DNA of 64,000 nt from Streptomyces hundungensis (GCF_003627815.1 NZ_CP032698.1:930001-994000); one strand, 5' to 3'. Positions 43,302 to 52,370 are shown, counted from the first letter of the stretch. Notes: generated from the sequence alone by a model not told the origin. Made by a program: numbers and translations.

Positions 43302-43850
43302 GTGCCGCAGCGACTGCCAAGGCGGTTGAACACCGTGACTGTTGAAAGCGGGCACTCCGACGGTGCTGCCACCGACGGCCGGAGAGCCGCCGCGCTAGCG
43401 GCCCGCGAGGCTATCGAAGTGCTTGAGATCCTGTGGAGCAAGGGTGGAGATTTGGCACCCATCGCTCCAGTGTCGACCTCTCAGCTGAGGGTTCTGTACA
43501 TCCTCGCGGACAACGACGGGATCAACCTGCGCGCCCTGGGTAACGAACTGGGTTCGACTCCCTCGTCGGTGAGCCGTATGTGCGACCGTCTTCACGCGAT
43601 CGGCTTCGTCGAGAGGACCCCCAGCTCGGCCAGCAGGCGGGAAGTCGAACTGCGCCTGACGGGCGCGGGCACCCGCTACCTCAGCGATCTCAGGACGCGC
43701 CGGGAGGCGGCGCTGGCCGAGGTGGTCGCCACTATGGCGCCCGAGGAACAGGCCGCTTTCGCGCGGGGGCTGGCCTTCTTCCGGTCGGCGGTGCTGCGCG
43801 GCGCGGGCGATGCCGCTTCGGTGCGCGGCACGGTGGCGGACACGGCCTGA
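43302..43850 (+). CDS. MarR-family regulator 2, divergent from PP2C phosphatase 2
   Basis: GTG 43302 is preceded at 6 bases by a strong GGAGGGG site, which decides the start (182 residues); GTG 43335 is a second option. The winged helix reads TSQLRVLYILADNDGINLRA, TPSSVSRMCDRLHAIGFVER, then SASRREVELRLTGAG. It is paralogous to MarR 1. Only 58 bases separate it from phosphatase 2 in divergent orientation, so it probably regulates that gene and itself. Confidence 0.88.
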   Translation: MPQRLPRRLNTVTVESGHSDGAATDGRRAAALAAREAIEVLEILWSKGGDLAPIAPVSTSQLRVLYILADNDGINLRALGNELGSTPSSVSRMCDRLHAIGFVERTPSSASRREVELRLTGAGTRYLSDLRTRREAALAEVVATMAPEEQAAFARGLAFFRSAVLRGAGDAASVRGTVADTA

Positions 43851-44112
43851 GGCCGACCTCCCGCAGGCGGGGGCAACAACACATCACAGTCGTCAGTCCT
43901 CCACACCGGCTGATGCGCACGTCCGACCGTGAGCCGGGTCCAGAGTGCGGCCTCCCGTCACTGTTGTCAAACGGCAAGTATTTCCGTACGGAAACTAAAT
44001 CGTGCTCCGTTCCACGGCCCCGGCCACTGCCCGCCGCGCAGGACCGCAGAGCGTGTCCAGCTCCCGCTCCGGCCCCCCTTTCGAGCGCGCCGCGACGGAC
44101 AGAACCGTGGCG

Positions 44113-44319
44113 TCAGTTGGCCGGGACGGGCCCCGTGACTTTCTCCAGGCGCACCAGGTCGTGCGGGTTGAGCCCGGACAGGTCGCAGATGGCGTCCACG
44201 GCGCCCCCCTTGCGCAGGGCCGCGACCGCCTCCAGTTCGACATCGGCACGCGCGGCGTCCAGTGCCTCCTGGGCATCGCGCAGACGGTTGACGGCCAGTT
44301 CCAGCGAAACGAGTTCCAT
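44113..44319 (-). CDS. Small helical, HTH-like protein
   Basis: ATG 44319 gives 68 residues, MELVSLELAVNRLRDAQEAL onward. A heptad-like helix is followed by DAICDLSGLNPHDLVRLEKV, which looks like a small HTH (a helix with a GLNPHDL turn). It ends TGPVPAN. I recognise no named family. It lies alone before the Rsb operon, on the other strand. No clear ribosome site is seen, so the start is less certain. Confidence 0.65.
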   Translation of the reverse strand: MELVSLELAVNRLRDAQEALDAARADVELEAVAALRKGGAVDAICDLSGLNPHDLVRLEKVTGPVPAN

Positions 44320-44596
44320 GGGCGGATGATGACACGCCCCGACCTCTTCCCCGTCGCACGTTCCCGACATCCACCCTCCGGTGGGGCGGGGCGGAGGTGA
44401 GACCGGGTGTCCTGATTGTGGCGGTGGTGTGAGGAAAGGGGCCGCTGCCCGACCGGCAGACGGGAGGGGGTTCCGCGTTCGTCTCACACGTGCGTATATT
44501 TGCCGCACGACAACAGTTGGCACGCGGGCCGTGCCGTTCAGCCTATGAGGGGCGCCAGTACCTGCCGCGGCATCGGTACTGATGAAGGGAGACCGG

Positions 44597-45469
44597 GTGG
44601 GTGCCAGCGAGGCCGTGGTCCGTCAGCGGGTGGCGAAGGCGTTGCGGGACAGCGGCGACGCGGTGTCCGACCGATGGGTCGAACTACAGCTGGCACAGGG
44701 CGAGTTGAGAGGGAGCGTCGGCGAGCGCGAGCTGCGCGAAGAGGCCGACGCCCTGGTCGCTGCGCTCGCCGCGGGGCTTGCCACCGGCCTGCCGGTGACC
44801 CAGGTGGTCAACTCCCACCAGGAGCTGCGACAGGCCGTCGTCGACCTGTCGCTGCGCAGGGCCAGGGGCGGTGCCACGCCGACCGCGACGTCGCTGGCCG
44901 TCCTCGTCCTCAAAGAGGCGGTCCTGGAGACGGTGCAGACCACCACCGATGACGCGGGGGAACTCTTCGGGGCCGCCCTGCTGATCAACCGTCTGCTGGA
45001 CGCGGCCGGGGCGCTGTCGTTCGACACCTATGTCGAGGGCCGCGAAGAGATCATCCGCCGACAGAGCCGGCAACTCCTCGAGCTGTCCACGCCGGTGGTA
45101 CGGCTGTGGCGGCACGTACTGGCGGTTCCGCTCATCGGCACCCTCGACACCGCCCGCACCCAGGTCGTCATGGAGAACCTCCTCCAGGCGATCCAGGACC
45201 ACGAGGCACAGGTGGCGATCATCGACATCACGGGGGTGCCGACCGTCGACACGGCGGTGGCCCAGCATCTGATGCAGACGGTCAACGCGGTACGCCTGAT
45301 GGGCGCGGACTGCGTCATCAGCGGCATCCGTCCGCCGATCGCGCAGACCATCGCGCAACTGGGCATCGACCTGTCGAAGATCCTCACGCGGGCCAGCCTG
45401 GCCGACGCCCTGTCCGAAGCCATCAAACTGACCGCGGACCCCGCCGTCGAATCGCGGGCCCTGCGGTGA
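44597..45469 (+). CDS. RsbR-like stressosome scaffold protein (STAS domain)
   Basis: GTG 44597 has AGGGAG at a good distance; an in-frame ATG at 44582 lacks one. The 290-residue protein has an N-terminal RsbRD-type helical globin-like region (LRDSGDAVSDRWVELQLAQG) and a C-terminal STAS domain from about residue 165 (TPVVRLWRHVLAVPLIGTLD). The STAS core IIDITGVPTVDTAVAQHLMQ contains the Thr residues phosphorylated in B. subtilis RsbR. It should assemble with the RsbS encoded next into a stressosome that holds RsbT. Its stop overlaps rsbS by GTGA. Confidence 0.92.
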   Translation: MGASEAVVRQRVAKALRDSGDAVSDRWVELQLAQGELRGSVGERELREEADALVAALAAGLATGLPVTQVVNSHQELRQAVVDLSLRRARGGATPTATSLAVLVLKEAVLETVQTTTDDAGELFGAALLINRLLDAAGALSFDTYVEGREEIIRRQSRQLLELSTPVVRLWRHVLAVPLIGTLDTARTQVVMENLLQAIQDHEAQVAIIDITGVPTVDTAVAQHLMQTVNAVRLMGADCVISGIRPPIAQTIAQLGIDLSKILTRASLADALSEAIKLTADPAVESRALR

Positions 45470-45876
45470 GGACACAGCAGAGCGGCGGCGTCCCGATCCT
45501 GCGCCTGGGCGACGTCCTGATCACCGGTCTCCTCAACGAGCTCGACGACAAGGCCGCGCTGGCCTTCACCGACGAGCTCACGGAGCGCATCGCTTCGGAC
45601 CGGGCCAGCGGTGTTCTGATCGACATCTCGCGTCTGGAGATGATCGACTCCTTCGTCGCGCGCATGCTGATGGAAATGACGTCCATGGCGCGCCTGCTGG
45701 GAGCCCGGGTCATCGTGGCGGGCATGCGGCCCGCGGTGGCCATCACTCTGGTCGAACTGGGCCTGGAACTCGACGGCGTCGAAACAGCCCTGAACGCGGA
45801 ACGGGGCATCGCCGCACTCGGGTGGCACCAGGGCCCCCGGCCCCCGGGAGGGGCAGGACATGACCCAACTCGCTAA
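45466..45876 (+). CDS. rsbS: RsbS-like STAS protein of the stressosome
   Basis: GTG 45466 overlaps the RsbR stop (GTGA); 136 residues. It is a single STAS domain: VPILRLGDVLITGLLNELDD, then VLIDISRLEMIDSFVARMLM. Ser62 in IDSFVARM matches the serine phosphorylated by RsbT in B. subtilis RsbS. The core with RsbR should sequester the switch kinase until stress. The 3' end overlaps the rsbT start by 17 bases. The C-terminal tail (about 120-136) is Pro/Gly-rich. Confidence 0.93.
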   Translation: MRTQQSGGVPILRLGDVLITGLLNELDDKAALAFTDELTERIASDRASGVLIDISRLEMIDSFVARMLMEMTSMARLLGARVIVAGMRPAVAITLVELGLELDGVETALNAERGIAALGWHQGPRPPGGAGHDPTR

Positions 45877-46318
45877 CCGTCACGCCACCACCGCCGCACC
45901 CCGCGCCACCGACGACACGGCTGGCGAACGTCTCGTCCTGCACTCGGAGGAGGACCTGCTGGCGGTACGGCACGCGGTGCGCGCGGCCAGCGTGACGGCC
46001 GGTTTCGGCATCATCGACCAGACCCGGGTCGTGACCGCGGCCAGCGAACTGGCGCGCAACGCCTACATCCACGGCGGTGGCGGGACCCTGACGATCGAGT
46101 ATCCGGGCCGTGGCGCCGGCCAGGGGTTGCGCCTGACCATAAGCGACTCCGGGCCGGGCATTCCCGACCTCGACGCGGCTCTCGCCGACGGGTTCACCAC
46201 CGGCGCGGGCCTGGGCCACGGGCTGGGCGGCGCGCGGCGCCTCATGCACGACTTCGAGGTGCACACCGGCGCGGGCCGGGGCACGACCGTGATCGTCACC
46301 CGCTGGGCCGGCCGGTGA
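45860..46318 (+). CDS. rsbT: RsbT-like switch kinase (HATPase)
   Basis: The 152-residue protein has the GHKL ATPase motifs: N-box VVTAASELARNAYIHGGGG, G1 SDSGPGIPDLDAAL, and glycine-rich lid GAGLGHGLGGARRLMHDFEV. These are standard for RsbT and related anti-sigma kinases. It would phosphorylate RsbS and RsbR, leave the stressosome and then activate a downstream PP2C phosphatase. It overlaps rsbS at its start and the next gene at its stop. Confidence 0.92.
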   Translation: MTQLANRHATTAAPRATDDTAGERLVLHSEEDLLAVRHAVRAASVTAGFGIIDQTRVVTAASELARNAYIHGGGGTLTIEYPGRGAGQGLRLTISDSGPGIPDLDAALADGFTTGAGLGHGLGGARRLMHDFEVHTGAGRGTTVIVTRWAGR

Positions 46319-47325
46319 CCCTGGCCGGCACGCCGACAGTCCATGTCCGCATCGATCACTACAGCGCCGTGCACCTGGCCGCCGCGACCGCCCGCTCCCT
46401 CGGGGAGCGATGCGGACTGCCCGGTGCCATGCCGGATCAAGCCGCGGTGCTCGCCTCGGAACTGGCCAGCAACATCGACAAGCACGCCCGGGACGGCGCC
46501 CTGTACATCCAGCCGCTCGCGGTGGGCGGCGGAGTGGAGATCCTCGCCGCGGACCGCGGCCCGGGCATGCCCGAACTCGAACGCTGTCTCACGGACGGCT
46601 ACACCACCGTGGGAACGCTGGGCGCGGGCCTGGGCGCCGTTCACCGCATAGCCACGGAGTTCACCATCCGGACCCAGGCCGGGGTGGGCACCTATGCGTC
46701 CGCCCGCCTCGTCCCACCCGGCCCGGCCGACGCGGCCCGGCAGCGCGCCGGGTTGACCTGTCTCCCCGCCGACCTCGAAGAACACTGCGGAGACGCCGGC
46801 GCGATCGTGGACACCGGCCCCGTCCGCACCGCCGCGGTCATCGACGGGCTCGGACACGGCAGCGAAGCCGCCGAAGCCGCACAGAGCGCGCTGCGATCCT
46901 TTCGTACGGCGGCCGCGGCGCCCCTGCCCGACCTTCTCACCGCGATGCACCGCGCGCTGCGTCACTCCCGCGGCGCGGCCGTGGGTCTCCTGCGGGTCGA
47001 GGGAGAACGGGCCCAGTACTGCGGAATCGGCAACGTCCGCGCGGTGGCCCTCTCGCACGAGGGCGTCCATCACCGCCTGACCGGACAACCCGGCGTCGTC
47101 GGATGGCGGATGCCGAGCCCGCGAACCCACTCCTTCCCGCTGTCCGCCGGTGCCACGGCGCTCCTGCACTCCGACGGCATAGACGCCCGCTGGACCCAGG
47201 CGCCCTCCCTGTTCGTGCTGCGTCTGCCGCCGGAGCTGCTCACCGCTTCGGTGACGCACCACCATCGCAACACCCGCGACGACGCGACAGTCCTCGCGAT
47301 CCAACCCCCGCGAAGGCACCCATGA
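46315..47325 (+). CDS. RsbX-like phosphatase fused to an HATPase-like domain
   Basis: GTG 46315 overlaps the rsbT stop; 336 residues. The N-terminal half is GHKL-like: AAVLASELASNIDKHARDGA, AADRGPGMPELERCLTDGY and GTLGAGLGAVHRIATEFTI. The C-terminal half is a small PP2C/RsbX domain: AAVIDGLGHGSEAAEAAQSA, YCGIGNVRAVALSH and ALLHSDGIDARW. In B. subtilis RsbX is a separate phosphatase that resets RsbR and RsbS; the fusion of a kinase-like and a phosphatase domain is typical of actinobacterial versions. Its stop overlaps the next start by ATGA. Confidence 0.9.
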   Translation: MTLAGTPTVHVRIDHYSAVHLAAATARSLGERCGLPGAMPDQAAVLASELASNIDKHARDGALYIQPLAVGGGVEILAADRGPGMPELERCLTDGYTTVGTLGAGLGAVHRIATEFTIRTQAGVGTYASARLVPPGPADAARQRAGLTCLPADLEEHCGDAGAIVDTGPVRTAAVIDGLGHGSEAAEAAQSALRSFRTAAAAPLPDLLTAMHRALRHSRGAAVGLLRVEGERAQYCGIGNVRAVALSHEGVHHRLTGQPGVVGWRMPSPRTHSFPLSAGATALLHSDGIDARWTQAPSLFVLRLPPELLTASVTHHHRNTRDDATVLAIQPPRRHP

Positions 47326-48562
47326 ACGGCACGTTCCACTCCCTGGCGGCGCTCCGGTCGGCCGTGCGCAGCGCCGCGCGGCGCCATGGACTGCCCCCGA
47401 GGTCCGTTCCCGCCTGGTCCTCTCGGTCGCCGATGCGGCGGAAGCCGAGGTCACCGTGGGCCGCCCCGTCACCTTCGCCGCCGGCATCGAGACGAACCCC
47501 GACAGCGGCACCTCTTTCATGACCGCCACGCTGACCGCGCCCGGAGCCCCTGGCCCGCTCGCCAGGATGGGCCTGCCGCTGCCCCCGGCCCCGGCGCCCC
47601 CGTCCACCACGCTGACCTGGCACATGCCCGTACCCGCCGCACACGATGCGCACTCCGGCGTGGTGCAGCACAGCGAAGCGGGGACCGTGGACGAGGAGCT
47701 GCGCGCCGCGCTCGCGATCACGGACGCCCTCAGGGCCGAGCACCGCCGGCTCAAGCACGAACTGGCCGAGACCAACGGCGGTGTTCTCGCCCTGTACGTC
47801 CAACTCGAGGAGCGGGACGAGCAGTTGCGCCGGGCTCACGGTGCCATGTTGCAGGAGCTCGAAGACGCCCTGCGGCCCGCCCCGTTGACGGTCGAAGGTC
47901 TGGAACTCGCCGTCCACTACGCGCCCGCCGACCCGCATGCTCCCACCGGCGGCGATCTCTACGACTGGTTCACGCTGCCCGACGGCACGCTCCACATCAC
48001 GGTCGTCGACGCGCTCGGCCACGGGGTGGGCAGTACCAGAACCGCCCTCGCCGTGACCCATGCCGTCCGCACCCTCGCCCTCGAAGGCCACCCTCTGCGG
48101 TCCCTCGTGGGACGCGCCCACGAGCTGCTGACCCCACTGACGCCGGGGCTCATGGCCACGGCCCTGCTCGTCCGGATCGATCCCGCCACCGGCGAGGTGG
48201 AGCTGGCCAACGGAAGCCATCCGCCCGCACTGCTGCTCCGGGCGGACGGCGGCGCACGCTACCTCGAAGTCCCCGGAAGGGGTGTGGGCTTCCCCCTCCC
48301 CGGCAGCGAGCGCCTGCTGCGGGCCCGGCTCGCGCCCGGTGACCTCCTCCTCCTGTACACCGACGGTCTTACCGAGAGCCGGCGCAACCCCTGCGAGGGC
48401 GAGGTCCGCCTCGTCGAAGCGGCGCGCCTCCACGCCACCAAGCCCGTCATGGACATCCCGGGCGCCATCGCCGCCGACATGCACACCGTCGTCCTCCATC
48501 CCGACGACACCCTGGCGCTGGCCATCCGCGTACTCGGGCCGCCCCACGCGCCACAGAGGTAA
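47322..48562 (+). CDS. PP2C/SpoIIE phosphatase (RsbU-like), frame broken at a C-run near 47394
   Basis: ATG 47322 overlaps the previous stop and reads MNGTFHSLAALRSAVRSAAR, then RHGLP. The remaining sequence is in another frame: EVRSRLVLSVADAAEAEVTV, then the long continuation to 48562. At 47394-47398 there are five Cs; six would join the frames (LPPEVRSR). The main part has a coiled-coil (about 125-160), then PP2C motifs PTGGDLYDWFTLPDGTLHIT, VVDALGHGVGSTRTALAV, LLLYTDGLTESR and DDTLALAI, with all metal ligands present. It is probably the output phosphatase of the Rsb module. Without the extra base the protein could start internally at GTG 47456. Confidence 0.85.
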
Positions 48563-48716
48563 CGACTCCGGGAGGACTGGCGCAGTAATTCAGGGGAAGA
48601 CGGCCTCTGTCGTCTCATCGTTGCCGCCCGAAAGGTGAACCGCCTGAACCACCACGTTCCTGACCATCCGGCGTTCAGCAAGCCTGCAACGGCATCTCTG
48701 TGATTGTGACAACTCT

Positions 48717-50003
48717 GTGCCTCGAAGACTGTCGCGCCCGTCCCCAACGCGGCCAACGGCCTCCACGCATCCCGCAGAACCCCCTGCTGCCTTTCAGCCC
48801 CACGACCCGCCCCCCGTACCGGACATCGCGGCTCTGACCGAGCGCGAGATCCAACTGGTACGCGCCGGCCTGGCGGTCGTCGAATCGCAGGCAGCAGAGA
48901 TGACGGTGTACTTCTACGCCATCCTCTTCTCCCGCTACCCCCAGGTGCGCCAGCTCTTCCCCGCCGACATGGACGTGCAGCGCGACCGGCTGCTGCGGGG
49001 GTTGTTGCGCATCATCGAGCTGGTCGACGACCCGCACCGCCTCGTGCAGTTCTGCTCGCTCCTCGGCCGCGACCACCGCAAGTTCGGAACGGTCGACGCG
49101 CACTATCCGGCGGTCGGCGAGTGCCTGCTGGCCGCGCTGGCCCGGTACGCCGGGGATGCCTGGACCCACGAGATGGCCGCGGCCTGGACACGCGCGTACA
49201 ACACGGCGGCCCGCGTGATGATTCTCGCGGCCCAGGACGACAGCCGCGTACGGCCCGCCACCTGGAAGGCAGAAATCGTCGGCCACCTCCCCCGCGGCCA
49301 CGGCATCGCGGAGATAACCGTGCGCCCCGACCAGGCGTACCCCTATGTCGCGGGCCAGTACGTCACCATGGAAACGCCGTGGCGGCCACAGGCCTGGCGG
49401 CACTACTCCCCGGCCAACGCGCCGCGCCCGGACAACACGCTCACCTTCCACGTCCGGGCCGTCTCCGGCGGCACCGTCAGCAGTGCTCTCGTCCACCACG
49501 CGAGGGTGGGCGACATCGTCCAACTCGGCTCTCCCCAGGGCGAGATGGCCCTCACGTCCGCCGAGGACCGCGATCTGGTGTGTGTGGCCGGCGGCACCGG
49601 TCTGGCCCCTATCCGCGCCATCCTGGAGGAGGCGGCCCGTACGGGCATCCGCCGTTACGTCGACCTCTTCATCGGCGCCCGTACCGCGGAGGAGCTCTAC
49701 GGCCTCGACGACATGCTGCGCATGGCCCAGCGCCAGCACTGGCTGTCCGTCCGTGCCGCCGTCTCCCACCAGCACATCGTGGGCCGGGAGGGAACGCTGC
49801 CGCAGGTACTGCACGAATTCGGGCCCTGGGACCAGCACGAAGCGTTCCTGTGCGGGCCGCCCGCCATGGTCACCACCGCCGCCCGCACCCTGATCCATGA
49901 CGGTGTGCCCCCGTCCCGGATCCACTACGACCCGCTCGAAACACCCGTCCTCAACACCCCGCTCGCCCCGGCACGACACCCCCAGGAGAACGCACCACTG
50001 TGA
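48717..50003 (+). CDS. hmp: Flavohemoprotein (nitric oxide dioxygenase-like)
   Basis: GTG 48717 has no clear ribosome site and the first 35 residues are Pro-rich, so the start is uncertain; 428 residues. The globin domain (about 40-170) includes the region around the proximal His, CSLLGRDHRKFGTVDAHYP. The FAD domain has the motif WRHYSPANAPRPDNTLTFH and the NAD domain VCVAGGTGLAPIRAILEEAA plus FLCGPPAMVTTAARTLI. It should convert NO to nitrate, or act as an oxygen-dependent oxidoreductase. It follows the Rsb operon in the same direction, and its stop overlaps the next gene (GTGA). Confidence 0.9.
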   Translation: MPRRLSRPSPTRPTASTHPAEPPAAFQPHDPPPVPDIAALTEREIQLVRAGLAVVESQAAEMTVYFYAILFSRYPQVRQLFPADMDVQRDRLLRGLLRIIELVDDPHRLVQFCSLLGRDHRKFGTVDAHYPAVGECLLAALARYAGDAWTHEMAAAWTRAYNTAARVMILAAQDDSRVRPATWKAEIVGHLPRGHGIAEITVRPDQAYPYVAGQYVTMETPWRPQAWRHYSPANAPRPDNTLTFHVRAVSGGTVSSALVHHARVGDIVQLGSPQGEMALTSAEDRDLVCVAGGTGLAPIRAILEEAARTGIRRYVDLFIGARTAEELYGLDDMLRMAQRQHWLSVRAAVSHQHIVGREGTLPQVLHEFGPWDQHEAFLCGPPAMVTTAARTLIHDGVPPSRIHYDPLETPVLNTPLAPARHPQENAPL

Positions 50004-50668
50004 CCAGTCCCCACCCCGTGCCCTCTCCGGGGGAACGCGCCCTCCAGGCCCACCTCGCCACGCAGGAACGTGCCGACGCCTTCTACTCGCGCCAGGTGCA
50101 CCAGGCGCTGACGCCGCCGATGCGGGAGTTCATCGGCCGCCAGTCGATGGTGTTCCTCTCCACCGCCGACCGGGCGGGTCACTGCGACGCGAGCTTCCGG
50201 GCCGGGCCCCCCGGCTTCGTCACCGTGCTCGACGACGGCACCCTCACCTATCCGGAATACCGCGGCAACGGCGTCCTCGCCAGCGCCGGGAACATCGCCG
50301 AGAACCCCCATATCGGCCTGCTCTTCATGGACTTCACCCAGCACCACATCGGCCTGCACATCAACGGGACGGCCGCGCTGCTGGCCGCCGACGACCCGCT
50401 CGCGGCCCACGCCCGGATCCCCGCCGACCTCGCGCCCGGGCGCAAACCGGAACTGTGGATCCGCATCACGGTGCAGGAGGCGTACGTCCACTGCTCCAAG
50501 CACATACCCCACCTCGAACCGGCGGCGCGCCCCCGACGTCGCCAGCCGGACCAACGCCCCAAGGACAGCGAGTACTTCATCGCCCCCGTGCCCGCCCAGC
50601 CGTCAGCCGTTCCGTTCCCCCAGGAACCCCACTACCCGCCGATGCCCCAGCAGGTCCCCCAGTACTGA
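50000..50668 (+). CDS. Pyridoxamine 5'-phosphate oxidase-like (PNPOx split-barrel) protein
   Basis: GTG 50000 overlaps the flavohemoprotein stop; 222 residues. The flavin split-barrel shows GRQSMVFLSTADRAGHCDAS, then GPPGFVTVLDDGTLTYPEYR, ENPHIGLLFMDFTQHHIGLH and INGTAALLA. After a conserved SKHIPHL block near 165 comes a Pro/Gln/Arg-rich tail (about 175-222), an unusual disordered extension. Translational coupling to the flavohemoprotein suggests a joint redox role, perhaps nitrosative stress; this is inferred. Confidence 0.88.
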   Translation: MTSPHPVPSPGERALQAHLATQERADAFYSRQVHQALTPPMREFIGRQSMVFLSTADRAGHCDASFRAGPPGFVTVLDDGTLTYPEYRGNGVLASAGNIAENPHIGLLFMDFTQHHIGLHINGTAALLAADDPLAAHARIPADLAPGRKPELWIRITVQEAYVHCSKHIPHLEPAARPRRRQPDQRPKDSEYFIAPVPAQPSAVPFPQEPHYPPMPQQVPQY

Positions 50669-50857
50669 CCGCATGGCGGCGGTCCCCCGGTCCGGCGCTG
50701 CGGCATGGGTGAGCGAGGGGTGCTCACCGTGCCGCCGCGCGGGACGGGCCGGTACGTGCTAGGTGTGGCAGGTCACATGTCGTCGTGAGGACGGCCCGTG
50801 TCGCAGCGGCCGGTGTGCCCGTGCCGGCCGATCCGTACGGCCTGACCTGGAGGATTC

Positions 50858-52327
50858 ATGCCCGAGCTGTTCATCGCCGGCCGGTGGACGTCGGCCGCGG
50901 AAGGGGGCAAGCGGGACATCCGGTGCCCCGCGGACGGCTCCCTGGTCGCCCAGGTGGACGAGGCCGGGCCCAAGGACGCGGCCGCGGCGGTGGCCGCCGC
51001 GCGGGACGCGTTCGACCGCGGTCCGTGGCCGCGCACCTCCGTCGCGGACCGGGCCGCACTGCTGGTCAAGGTGGCCGACCTCCTCGTCCGCGACAAGGCC
51101 GATTTCGCCCGGGCGGAGTCCCTCGACACGGGCAAGCGCCTGGTCGAGTCGGAGTACGACATGGACGACATCGCGAACTGCTTCCGCTACTTCGGCAACC
51201 TCGTCGCCTCAGCCGGCACGGACCGGGTCGTCGACACCGGCACCGCGTCCGTCGACAGCCGTGTCGTGCACGAGCCGGTCGGAGTCTGCACGCTGATCAC
51301 GCCGTGGAACTACCCCCTGCTGCAAACCGCGTGGAAGGTCGCGCCCGCGCTCGCCGCGGGCAACACCTTCGTACTCAAGCCGAGCGAGCTGACCCCGCAC
51401 ACCGCGATCATGCTGATGCGGCTCCTTCAGGAGGCCGGCCTTCCGGACGGGGCCGCCAATCTCGTACTCGGCCCAGGGGCGGTGGTCGGCGCGCCGCTGA
51501 CCACGGACGAGCGGGTCGACCTGGTCTCCTTCACCGGCGGCCTGAGCACCGGCCGGAGCATCATGGCGGCCGCCGCTCCCACGGTGAAGAAGGTGGCCCT
51601 CGAACTCGGCGGCAAGAACCCCAACATCGTCTTCGCCGACGCCCACTTCGACACCGCCGTCGACTACGCGCTCATGGCCGTCTTCCTGCATTCGGGGCAG
51701 GTCTGTTCGGCCGGTGCCCGGCTGCTGGTGGAGGACGAGCTGCACGACCGCTTCGTCGGCGAACTCGCCGCGCGCGCCGGGCGGATCCGCATGGGCGGCC
51801 CCTTCGACGAGCACGCCCGCACCGGCCCCCTCATCTCCGCCGCCCACCGCGACAAGGTCGAGGCGTACGTCGCCGCCGGTGTCGCGGAGGGCGCCGTGCT
51901 GCGGCTCGGCGGTGCCCGGCCCGACGACCCGGCACTCGCCGACGGCTTCTACTACCCGCCCACCATCCTCGACGAGTGCACCCCGCAGATGTCCGTCGTC
52001 CAGGACGAGTCGTTCGGCCCGGTCGTGACGGTCGAGCGGTTCCGGGGCGAGGCGGAGGCGCTGGCGCTGGCGAACGACACCGTGTACGGCCTGGCCGGGG
52101 CGGTGTGGACGACGGACGAGGGCCGGGCGCACCGGATGGCCGCCGGTCTGCGTGTCGGCACGGTCTGGATCAACGACTTCCACCCCTATGTCCCGCAGGC
52201 CGAGTGGGGCGGGATGAAGCAGTCCGGTGTGGGCCGCGAACTGGGTCCCGCCGGGCTCGCCGAGTACACCGAGGCCAAGCACATCTGGCGCAACACGGCG
52301 CCGGAACCGCAGCGCTGGTTCGACTGA
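50858..52327 (+). CDS. NAD-dependent aldehyde dehydrogenase (betaine-aldehyde type)
   Basis: ATG with GGAGG about 6 bases upstream; 489 residues, normal length. ALDH motifs: ITPWNYPLLQTAWKVAPALA, FVLKPSELTPHTAIML, VSFTGGLSTGRSIM, catalytic Glu in VALELGGKNPNIVFAD, catalytic Cys in HSGQVCSAGARLLVEDEL and QDESFGPVVTVERFRGEAE. It oxidises an aldehyde to an acid. In operon with a permease and a GMC oxidoreductase it probably oxidises betaine aldehyde or another amino-aldehyde; the exact substrate is not proven. Confidence 0.93.
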   Translation: MPELFIAGRWTSAAEGGKRDIRCPADGSLVAQVDEAGPKDAAAAVAAARDAFDRGPWPRTSVADRAALLVKVADLLVRDKADFARAESLDTGKRLVESEYDMDDIANCFRYFGNLVASAGTDRVVDTGTASVDSRVVHEPVGVCTLITPWNYPLLQTAWKVAPALAAGNTFVLKPSELTPHTAIMLMRLLQEAGLPDGAANLVLGPGAVVGAPLTTDERVDLVSFTGGLSTGRSIMAAAAPTVKKVALELGGKNPNIVFADAHFDTAVDYALMAVFLHSGQVCSAGARLLVEDELHDRFVGELAARAGRIRMGGPFDEHARTGPLISAAHRDKVEAYVAAGVAEGAVLRLGGARPDDPALADGFYYPPTILDECTPQMSVVQDESFGPVVTVERFRGEAEALALANDTVYGLAGAVWTTDEGRAHRMAAGLRVGTVWINDFHPYVPQAEWGGMKQSGVGRELGPAGLAEYTEAKHIWRNTAPEPQRWFD

Positions 52328-52370
52328 CCGCCGGCCTGCTCCCTGCCCGCACGGAACGAGGAGACCTGCC

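Noticed and set aside
43551..43561. GGTTCGACTCC resembling a tRNA T-arm
   Set aside because: It lies inside the MarR 2 coding sequence, and no cloverleaf can be folded around it.
47394..47398. Phase variation through the C5 run in the Rsb-linked PP2C gene
   Set aside because: A five-base run is short for contingency switching, and two other genes have similar one-base defects, so sequencing error is the simpler explanation.
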